This document shows, in pieces, positions 41,428 through 47,833 of a stretch of DNA of 64,000 nt. The translations under genes and the position numbers were made by a program. Where the stretch lies: NCBI GenBank assembly GCA_046347635.1, contig JAXMFT010000003.1:310001-374000 (forward strand), read 5' to 3'. Position 1 is the stretch's first letter; every line of letters starts with the position of its first letter. The DNA comes from JAGVSZ01 sp019137045. Lineage in GTDB: Bacteria; Pseudomonadota; Gammaproteobacteria; Burkholderiales; SG8-39. Below the pieces are notes generated by a model that saw only the letters and a list, made by a program, of their open reading frames with translations, did not search any database and was not told the origin of the DNA.

Positions 41428-42387
41428 ATGGTGACCGGGTTCTCCTGGGCCGGGGCGTCCGCGCAGATCGCGGAGATCCTGCTCGCGGTGCTGCTCGCGC
41501 CGCTCCTGCTCGGCTGGGTGAACCAGTGCCGCGCCTGGCTGCAGAACAAGAGCGGGCCGGGCCTCCTGCGCCCCTACCTGATGCTGCGCAAGCTGGTGCA
41601 GAAGGACGCCGTCGTCGCGCACAACGCCTCGGCGCTGTTCCGCAGCGCGCCCTACGTCGTCTTCGGCTGCATGATCCTGGCGGCGGCGATCGTCCCCACG
41701 ATCGGCACCGACATGCCGTACGCGCCGGCCGCCGACGCGATCGCGCTGGTCGGCATCCTCGCGCTCGCGCGCGTGTTCATCTCGCTCGCCGCGATGGACA
41801 TCGGCACGGCGTTCGGCACGCTCGGCGCGCGGCGCGAGATGATGATCGGGTTCCTCGCCGAGCCGGCGCTGCTGATCGTGCTGTTCACCGCGTCGCTCAT
41901 CAGCCAGTCGACCGCGCTCGCCACGACGGTGGAGTCGCTCTCGCAGCGCGAGCTGGCGATCTACCCCAGCCTCGCCTTCGCCGGGGTCGCGTTCACCATG
42001 GTCTCGCTGGCCGAGAACGCGCGCATTCCGGTCGACAACCCGTCGACCCACCTCGAGCTCACCATGATCCACGAGGCGATGGTCCTCGAGTACTCGGGGC
42101 GCCACCTCGCCCTGGTCGAGTGGGCGGCGAGCCTCAAGCTGTTCGTCTACTCGTGCATCGGCATCGCGCTGTTCTTTCCCTTCGGCATCGCCGCGGGCGG
42201 AGATCCGGCCGGCCTCGTCCTCGCGCTGCCCGCGCTGGTGGTCAAGCTCGCCGTCGGCGGGTTCCTCCTCGCCGTGATCGAGACGCTGTCGGCCAAGATG
42301 CGCATCTTCCGCGCCCCCGAGTTCCTCGGCACCGCGTTCATGCTCGCGGTGCTCGCGCTGCTCGTGCACGCGCTGCTCGAGACATGA
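41428..42387 (+). CDS. hyfC: HyfC-like membrane subunit (NuoH family)
   Basis: 319 residues, eight or so membrane helices. It matches HyfC/HycD: LLAPLLLGWVNQCRAWLQNKSGPGLLRPYLMLRKLVQKD near the start, RVFISLAAMDIGTAFGTLGARREM, and the acidic loop ENARIPVDNPSTHLELTMIHEAMVLEYSG that faces the peripheral arm in complex I. NuoH-like subunits anchor the arm and pass conformational change to the pumps. It starts 7 nt after hyfB and overlaps hyfE by 4 nt. Confidence 0.93.
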   Translation: MVTGFSWAGASAQIAEILLAVLLAPLLLGWVNQCRAWLQNKSGPGLLRPYLMLRKLVQKDAVVAHNASALFRSAPYVVFGCMILAAAIVPTIGTDMPYAPAADAIALVGILALARVFISLAAMDIGTAFGTLGARREMMIGFLAEPALLIVLFTASLISQSTALATTVESLSQRELAIYPSLAFAGVAFTMVSLAENARIPVDNPSTHLELTMIHEAMVLEYSGRHLALVEWAASLKLFVYSCIGIALFFPFGIAAGGDPAGLVLALPALVVKLAVGGFLLAVIETLSAKMRIFRAPEFLGTAFMLAVLALLVHALLET

Positions 42388-43058
42388 GCGACCTCCTCAC
42401 CCCGGCGCTGACCGGGCAGATCATCAACCTGCTCGCGGCGGTGCTGCTGCTGCTCTCGTTCGCGATGCTGGCGCAGCGGCGCATCCTGTCGCTCATCGAC
42501 CTGTTCGCCGCGCAGGGCCTGGTGCTGACGCTCTCGACCGCGTTCGTCGCCTACGCCACCGGCCAGGCGCACCTCTGGTGGTCCGCCGGCATCACGCTCG
42601 CGCTCAAGGTGCTGCTGCTGCCCTGGATCCTGCACCGCCTCATCCGGCGGCTGGACGTGAAGTGGGACGTGGAGACGCTGATCAACATCCCGACCACGAT
42701 GCTCGTCGGCCTGCTGCTCGTGATCCTCGCCTTCAACGTCGCGCAGCCGGTGTCCGCGCTCGCGGGGACGATCACCAAGGGCACGCTCGGCATCGCGCTC
42801 GCGGCGGTGCTGCTCGCCTTCCTGATGATGATCACGCGCTCCAAGGCGGTGCCGCAGGTGATCGGGTTCCTCGCCATGGAGAACGCGCTGTTCTTCGCCG
42901 CCACCGCGGCCACCTACGGCATGCCGATGGTGGTCGAGCTCGGCATCGCGCTCGACGTGCTGGTCGGGGTGGTGATCCTCGGCGTGTTCTTCTTCCAGAT
43001 CCGCGAGCGCTTCGACTCGCTCGACATCCGCCACCTCGAGAAGCTCAGGGAAGAATGA
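42384..43058 (+). CDS. hyfE: HyfE-like membrane subunit
   Basis: 224 residues, six to seven hydrophobic helices. It begins MSDLLTPALTGQIINLLAAVLLLLSFAMLAQRR and ends with QIRERFDSLDIRHLEKLREE. Within it, KWDVETLINIPTTMLVGLLLVILAF and MENALFFAATAATYGMPMVVELGIALDVLVGVVI match hydrogenase-4 component E, a fusion of NuoK-like and extra helices. ATG overlaps the hyfC stop (ATGA). Confidence 0.92.
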   Translation: MSDLLTPALTGQIINLLAAVLLLLSFAMLAQRRILSLIDLFAAQGLVLTLSTAFVAYATGQAHLWWSAGITLALKVLLLPWILHRLIRRLDVKWDVETLINIPTTMLVGLLLVILAFNVAQPVSALAGTITKGTLGIALAAVLLAFLMMITRSKAVPQVIGFLAMENALFFAATAATYGMPMVVELGIALDVLVGVVILGVFFFQIRERFDSLDIRHLEKLREE

Positions 43059-43089
43059 GGCGCGAACCGGGCTGCGGGAAGGGATACGA

Positions 43090-44544
43090 GTGAACTGGGA
43101 GATCGCCGCCGTCCTCGGCATACCGCTCGCCGGCGGGGTGCTCCTGGCCGCGTCCGGGCACCTGCGCCGGGCCGCCGACCTCAACGTCGCGCTCTCGGTC
43201 GGCACCTTCGTCGCGGCCGGGGCGCTGACCGCGCGCGTCGTGCGCGACGGCCCGCTGTTCGCCTTCGGCGAGCAGTTCTTCGTCGACTCGCTGAACGTGT
43301 TCCTGGTCGCGCTCACCGCCTTCGTGTCGATGACGACTGCGATGTTCTCGCGGCCGTACATGCGCATCGAGGAGGAGCACGGCAGGCTCACGCGCGCGCG
43401 GCTGCGCCTCTACCACAGCATGTACCAGCTGTTCGTGTTCACGATGCTGCTGGTGCTGCTCACCAACAACCTCGGCCTGCTGTGGGTAGCCACCGAGGCC
43501 GCGACGCTGACCACGGTGCTCCTGGTCAGCCTGTACCGCACCCCGGCGAGCCTCGAGGCGGCGTGGAAGTACTTCATCCTGTGCGGCGTCGGCATCGCGC
43601 AGGCGCTCTTCGGCACCATCCTGCTCTACATGGCCTCGCAGCGCCTGCTCGGCAGCGGCATCGACGCGCTGCTCTGGACGCACCTCGTCGGGGTGCGCTC
43701 GCAGCTCGAGCCGACGGTGCTGTCGATCGCGTTCGTGTTCCTGCTGGTCGGCTACGGCACCAAGGTGGGCCTCGTCCCGCTCCACAACTGGCTGCCCGAC
43801 GCGCACGCGGAAGGCCCCACGCCGGTGTCGGCGGTGCTCTCCGGGCTGCTGCTCAACGTGGCGCTCTACGCGCTGGTGCGCTGCAAGGTGCTCGCCGACG
43901 GCGCGCTCGGGCCCGCCTTCGCCGCGCGCCTGCTGATGGGCTTCGGCCTGGTCTCGGTGGTCGTGGGGGCGTTCTTCCTCTCGCGCCAGCGCGACATCAA
44001 GCGCATGTTCGCGTACTCGTCGATCGAGCACATGGGGCTCGTGACCTTCGCCTTCGGCATGGGCGGCCCGATCGCGAGCTTCGCCGGCCTGCTGCACATG
44101 ACGGTCCATTCGCTGACCAAGAGCGCCATCTTCTTTGCCGTCGGGCACGCCGCGCAGAAGACCGGGACGCAGGTGATGGACGACATCCGCGGCCTCGTCC
44201 GCGTCAGCCCGACGGTCGGGTGGGGGCTGATGCTCGGCACGGTGGCGATCCTCGGCGTGCCGCCGTTCGGCGTGTTCGCGAGCGAGTTCCTCATCCTCAC
44301 CAGCGCCATGCGCCAGCAGCCGTGGGCCACCCCGATCCTGCTCGTCGCGCTCGGGGTGGCGTTCGCGGCGGTGTTCCGGAGGGTGCAGCCGATGGTGTTC
44401 GGCGACACGACCGCGAAGCCCCTGCCGCACCGGCCCGCGCTCATCCCGGTGTTCGTGCACCTCGGCCTCGCGCTCCTGCTCGGCCTGTACGTGCCGCCGT
44501 ACCTCGCGAGCTGGTACCGGGAAGCCGCGCGGCTGATCGGATGA
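43090..44544 (+). CDS. hyfF: HyfF-like proton-translocating membrane subunit (NuoN/M family)
   Basis: 484 residues with about 14 helices. It has the antiporter signature GYGTKVGLVPLHNWLPDAHAEGPTPVSAVLSGLLLNVALYALVR, with transport Lys, Glu and His positions present, and DIKRMFAYSSIEHMGLVTFAFG. The complex thus has two antiporter-like subunits (with HyfB). GTG 43090 follows GGGAAGGG. It begins 31 nt after hyfE and overlaps the next gene by 4 nt. Confidence 0.92.
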   Translation: MNWEIAAVLGIPLAGGVLLAASGHLRRAADLNVALSVGTFVAAGALTARVVRDGPLFAFGEQFFVDSLNVFLVALTAFVSMTTAMFSRPYMRIEEEHGRLTRARLRLYHSMYQLFVFTMLLVLLTNNLGLLWVATEAATLTTVLLVSLYRTPASLEAAWKYFILCGVGIAQALFGTILLYMASQRLLGSGIDALLWTHLVGVRSQLEPTVLSIAFVFLLVGYGTKVGLVPLHNWLPDAHAEGPTPVSAVLSGLLLNVALYALVRCKVLADGALGPAFAARLLMGFGLVSVVVGAFFLSRQRDIKRMFAYSSIEHMGLVTFAFGMGGPIASFAGLLHMTVHSLTKSAIFFAVGHAAQKTGTQVMDDIRGLVRVSPTVGWGLMLGTVAILGVPPFGVFASEFLILTSAMRQQPWATPILLVALGVAFAAVFRRVQPMVFGDTTAKPLPHRPALIPVFVHLGLALLLGLYVPPYLASWYREAARLIG

Positions 44545-46109
44545 CCGCAGTGCCGCAGGAGACCGCGACGCCGTTCGACGGGCTGGGCCTCGAGCTCGCG
44601 CCGCTCGGCGCGGCGGTGCCGGCGTGGCACGCGCGCATCGAGGCGGCGCGGCTGCGCGACGCCTGCCTCGGGGTCGCGGCGCGCGCGGGGCGCCTGATCG
44701 CCCTGTGGGGGGCGGACGAGCGCGAGCGCGACGGCGGTTTCGCGCTGCACCTCGCGGTCGCCATCGACGGCGCGATGCTCTGGCTCGCCGTCCCGCTGCC
44801 GGCCGGCGCGCCGCACTATCCCGACCTGTCCGACGTCTTCCTCTGCGCCGGCCGCATGCAGCGCGCCGCGCGCGACCTCGTCGGGATCCGCGCGGCGGCG
44901 CCCGACCAGCGGCCGTGGCTGCGGCACGCCGCGTGGCCTGCCGACGCGTTTCCGCTGCGCCGCGACTTCCCGCTCGCGCGCGCGCATCCCGGCGGCGTCG
45001 ACGACTACCCGTTCGTGCCGGTCGCCGGCGAAGGCGTGCACGAGATCGCGGTGGGGCCGGTGCACGCGGGCACGATCGAGCCGGGGCACTTCCGCTTCTC
45101 GGTGGTGGGCGAGAAGGTGCTGCGGCTCGAGCAGCGGCTCGGCTACACGCACAAGGCGATCGAGAAGCGCTTCGAGGGCTGCGACCTCCTCGCGGGCGCG
45201 CGGCTCGCGGGCCGGGTGTCGGGCGACAGCACCGTCGCGTACGCGTGGGCGTACGCGATGGCGGCCGAGGGCGCAGCGCGCCTCGACCCGCCGCCACGCG
45301 CGCTCTGGCTGCGGGCGGTCGCGCTCGAGCGCGAGCGGGTCGCGAACCATCTCGGCGACCTCGGCTCCCTCGGCAACGACGGCGGGCTCGCGTTCGGCCT
45401 CGCGCAGTTCACGCGCCTGAAGGAGGACGTGCTGCGTCTCAACGCGGAGCTCTTCGGCCATCGCTACCTGATGGACTTCGTGCTGCCGGGAGGCGTCGCC
45501 CGCAACGTCGGCCGCCACGGCTGCGACCAGCTCGCCGCGCAGTGCGGCGCGCTCGAGCGCGAGGTGCGCGCGCTGCGCGACATCTACGACGACCACGCCG
45601 GGCTCCAGGACCGGTTCCTGACCTGCGGGCGGCTCGAGCCCGAGCTCGCGCGCCGGCTCGGCGTGCTCGGCCTCGCCGCGCGCGCGAGCGGCGTCGCGCT
45701 CGACCTGCGCGTGCAGCCGGGGTACGCGCCCTACGACCGGCTCGGGGTGGAGGCGAAGGGGCGCGCCGAGGGCGACGTCGCGGCGCGGGTGGCGGTCCGG
45801 TTCGACGAGGTCTTCGAGTCGCTACGCCTGCTGCGCGTCCTCGCCGCGGACCTGCCCGCCGGCGAGATCGCGGCGCCGTGCGCGACCCTCGCCGGGCGCG
45901 CGCGCGGGCTCGGCCGCGTCGAGGGCTGGCGCGGGGAGTCGATGGTCGCGCTGGAGACCGAAGGCGGCACCATCCGCCGCTGCCACGCGCACGACCCGTC
46001 GTGGCAGAACTGGCCCGCGCTCGAGCACGCGATCATCGGGAACATCGTCCCCGACTTCCCGCTCATCAACAAGTCCTTCAACCTCTCCTACAGCGGGCAG
46101 GATCTCTGA
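44541..46109 (+). CDS. HyfG-like large subunit (NuoC/NuoD fused) without Ni-Fe ligands
   Basis: 522 residues: residues ~1-180 resemble NuoC/30 kDa (DYPFVPVAGEGVHEIAVGPVHAG links to the next part), and ~180-522 the NuoD/49 kDa or hydrogenase large-subunit fold (FSVVGEKVLRLEQRLGYTHKAIEKRFEG, RERVANHLGDLGSLGNDGG, LPGGVARN). Hydrogenases have RxCGxC and DPCxxC; here the aligned positions are R225-V-S-G-D-S230 and D485-P-S-W-Q-N490, so all four cysteines are Ser or Asn. No Ni-Fe centre can form. Like NuoD, it may instead provide a quinone or other organic site. It starts in the hyfF stop. Confidence 0.9.
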   Translation: MTAVPQETATPFDGLGLELAPLGAAVPAWHARIEAARLRDACLGVAARAGRLIALWGADERERDGGFALHLAVAIDGAMLWLAVPLPAGAPHYPDLSDVFLCAGRMQRAARDLVGIRAAAPDQRPWLRHAAWPADAFPLRRDFPLARAHPGGVDDYPFVPVAGEGVHEIAVGPVHAGTIEPGHFRFSVVGEKVLRLEQRLGYTHKAIEKRFEGCDLLAGARLAGRVSGDSTVAYAWAYAMAAEGAARLDPPPRALWLRAVALERERVANHLGDLGSLGNDGGLAFGLAQFTRLKEDVLRLNAELFGHRYLMDFVLPGGVARNVGRHGCDQLAAQCGALEREVRALRDIYDDHAGLQDRFLTCGRLEPELARRLGVLGLAARASGVALDLRVQPGYAPYDRLGVEAKGRAEGDVAARVAVRFDEVFESLRLLRVLAADLPAGEIAAPCATLAGRARGLGRVEGWRGESMVALETEGGTIRRCHAHDPSWQNWPALEHAIIGNIVPDFPLINKSFNLSYSGQDL

Positions 46110-46628
46110 ATGCTCAAGCTGCTCAGGCAGATCGCCGTCGTCGGCATCAGGACCGAGGCGCCGCCGCGCGCCGACCCCGGCCTGCGCGTGACCGGCGAGC
46201 GGCTCGCCGACGAGATCCTGCGCGTGTTCGGCGGGTCGCTCGCGATCCGGCACGTGGACGCGGGCTCGTGCAACGGGTGCGAGCTCGAGATCCACATGCT
46301 GAGCAATCCCTACTACAACCTCGAGGCGCTCGGCATCCGGTTCGTCGCGAGCCCGCGCCACGCGGACCTGCTGCTCGTGACCGGACCGGTGTCGCGCCAC
46401 ATGGCGACGGCGCTCGAGCGCACCTACGCCGCGGTGCCCGACCCGAAGCTCGTGGTGGCGGTCGGGGACTGCGGCTGCGACGGCGGGGTGTTCGGCGAGA
46501 GCTACGCGAGCTGCGGGCGGGTGGCGAACGTCATCCCGGTCGACGTCGCGGTGCCCGGGTGCCCGCCGACGCCGACCGCGCTGATGCAGGGGATCCTCGC
46601 GGCGATTGCGGCGAGGCGCCCCGCGTGA
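46110..46628 (+). CDS. hyfI: HyfI/NuoB-like subunit with intact 4Fe-4S (N2-type) site
   Basis: 172 residues. Cluster ligands are complete: C54 and C57 in GSCNGCELE, C121 in GDCGCDGG, and C151 in VPGCPPTP, as in HyfI/HycG and NuoB. LLVTGPVSRHM is a typical strand. This is the terminal cluster that would hand electrons to the site between it and the large subunit. No ferredoxin-like HyfH (2x 4Fe-4S) gene is present, so the electron entry is unknown. It abuts the large subunit with no gap. Confidence 0.92.
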   Translation: MLKLLRQIAVVGIRTEAPPRADPGLRVTGERLADEILRVFGGSLAIRHVDAGSCNGCELEIHMLSNPYYNLEALGIRFVASPRHADLLLVTGPVSRHMATALERTYAAVPDPKLVVAVGDCGCDGGVFGESYASCGRVANVIPVDVAVPGCPPTPTALMQGILAAIAARRPA

Positions 46629-47068
46629 TCGATCCGCTGCCGCTCGCCCTCGTCGGCTGGCTCTTCACCCTGCTCAGCGCGGCCGCGCTCCTGATCGGCG
46701 CGCTGCTGATCCTGGCGCTGCACCGGTCGGGCGAGCTGCAGCGCCGCTTCCTCGCGCAGAGCGCCTGGAGCGACATGCTGCTCTTCGGCATCTGGATCCT
46801 CGGGCTCGCGGGCGGGCTCGGCGTGCTCGCGCTGCGGCCCTGGGCCCGGCACATCCTCGAGTTCTTCTGCTGGACGCTGGCCGCGCTCATGCTGCTGTCG
46901 GCGGGCACGCGCCTCTACGGCGCGCGCCGGCGGCCCGCGGAGGAGCGCGCGAACTGGGTGGGCGCGGTCGCGGGGGCGACGCTGGTCGCGCTCCCCGTCC
47001 TGGTGCTGTGCGCCGTCACGATCTACACCCTGCGGAGCGAGAGCGCGCGGCAGGCGTTCGGCGGCTGA
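46625..47068 (+). CDS. Unrecognised 147-residue membrane protein ending the Ehr-like operon
   Basis: GTG 46625 overlaps the hyfI stop by 4 nt, so it is translationally coupled. It has four hydrophobic helices: LALVGWLFTLLSAAALLIGALLILAL, SDMLLFGIWILGLAGGLGVLAL, HILEFFCWTLAALMLLSAG and ANWVGAVAGATLVALPVLVLCAVTIYTL. I recognise no family. No Cys or His cluster suggests metal binding. Tight coupling makes it a candidate extra subunit, assembly factor or quinone-site cover for this complex. Confidence 0.75.
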   Translation: MIDPLPLALVGWLFTLLSAAALLIGALLILALHRSGELQRRFLAQSAWSDMLLFGIWILGLAGGLGVLALRPWARHILEFFCWTLAALMLLSAGTRLYGARRRPAEERANWVGAVAGATLVALPVLVLCAVTIYTLRSESARQAFGG

Positions 47069-47075
47069 GCGCCCC

Positions 47076-47105
47076 GCGCGCGTCCGGCGCGCGGCGGACG
47101 CGCGC
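47076..47105. terminator. Long perfect hairpin (11-bp stem) between convergent operons
   Basis: GCGCGCGTCCG (47076-47086) pairs exactly with CGGACGCGCGC (47095-47105) around an 8-nt loop. It starts 8 nt after the operon's last stop and touches the stop of the DsrE-like gene, so it could serve both strands. No T-run. Confidence 0.55.
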
Positions 47106-47533
47106 TACGGCTTGAGGTACGCGTAACCCTCGCGCTGCTGCTTCTTGGTGATCTCCGCCACCCCGGAAGGCACGTAGGTCGCCTCCTCGATGAACCGGCT
47201 CTTCGCGAGCTTGCGGTTGCGCAGCGTTATTTCGCACACTTCGAAGGTCACCCCGCGCGCCTTGAGGTCCTGCACCGCCACCTCGTACGGGTTGCCGTTC
47301 TTGTCGCGCGCGTCCTTGAGCAGGAAATCGACGCCCTGCGCGTGCGCGACGACGACGATCTTCGCTCTTGGATTGACCTCGAGGTGGTTGTTGATGTTGC
47401 GCAGCCCGTTCGTCGCCTGCGCCAGGCCCTCGTTGAAGTGGTACACCACCTTGTCCTCGCCGCCCGCACCGCCGCCGGTGGAGGCGCAGGCCGCGAGGGT
47501 GGCGGCGGCGAGCAGCGCGATGATCTTTCCCAT
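47105..47533 (-). CDS. DsrE-family lipoprotein
   Basis: 142 residues. A lipoprotein signal (MGKIIALLAAATLAACAS, lipobox LAAC) precedes a DsrE/DsrF-like domain: KVVYHFNEGLAQATNGLRNINNHLEVNP, KIVVVAHAQGVDFLLKDA, and QDLKARGVTFEVCEITLRNRKL with one Cys. Cytoplasmic relatives carry sulfur; exported ones are of unknown role. GGAGGAG lies 5-6 nt before ATG 47533. Its start codon is 17 nt from that of the divergent acyP. Confidence 0.82.
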   Translation of the reverse strand: MGKIIALLAAATLAACASTGGGAGGEDKVVYHFNEGLAQATNGLRNINNHLEVNPRAKIVVVAHAQGVDFLLKDARDKNGNPYEVAVQDLKARGVTFEVCEITLRNRKLAKSRFIEEATYVPSGVAEITKKQQREGYAYLKP

Positions 47534-47550
47534 GGTCTCCTCCTGGTAGG

Positions 47551-47829
47551 ATGGCTCGAGTGGCGAAGCATCTCATCATCCAGGGCCGCGTGCAGGGCGT
47601 CGGCTTCCGCGCGGCGCTGCGGCGCGAGGCCGTGCGCCTCGGCGTGACCGGCTGGGTGCGCAATCGCCGCGACGGGACGGTCGAGGCGGTGGTCGCGGGC
47701 GACGCGGCGGCCGTCGCGCAGATCGTCCGGTGGGTCGAGCGCGGGCCGCCCGCCGCGCAGGTTACCGGGGTCGAGGTCGCGGAGACCGACGCGACCTTCG
47801 CGTCGTTCGAGTGGCTGCCGACCGCCTGA
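47551..47829 (+). CDS. acyP: Acylphosphatase
   Basis: Hydrolyses carboxyl-phosphate bonds. 92 residues, normal length. The phosphate loop GRVQGVGFR holds the catalytic Arg and the Asn in GWVRNRRDGTVEAVVAG is the second active residue. The start is ATG 47551; GTG 47560 is possible. Its promoter must overlap the start of the divergent DsrE-like gene. It is convergent with dnaE, 4 nt from stop to stop. Confidence 0.93.
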   Translation: MARVAKHLIIQGRVQGVGFRAALRREAVRLGVTGWVRNRRDGTVEAVVAGDAAAVAQIVRWVERGPPAAQVTGVEVAETDATFASFEWLPTA

Positions 47830-47833
47830 GCGC

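Noticed and set aside
39405..41549. A 714-codon minus-strand frame opposite hyfB
   Set aside because: Charged low-complexity translation with no domain; hyfB is clear on the plus strand.
37286..47068. A true hydrogenase-4 / formate hydrogenlyase
   Set aside because: The large subunit lacks all four Ni-Fe cysteines, and no formate dehydrogenase, HyfA/HyfH or maturation genes are present.
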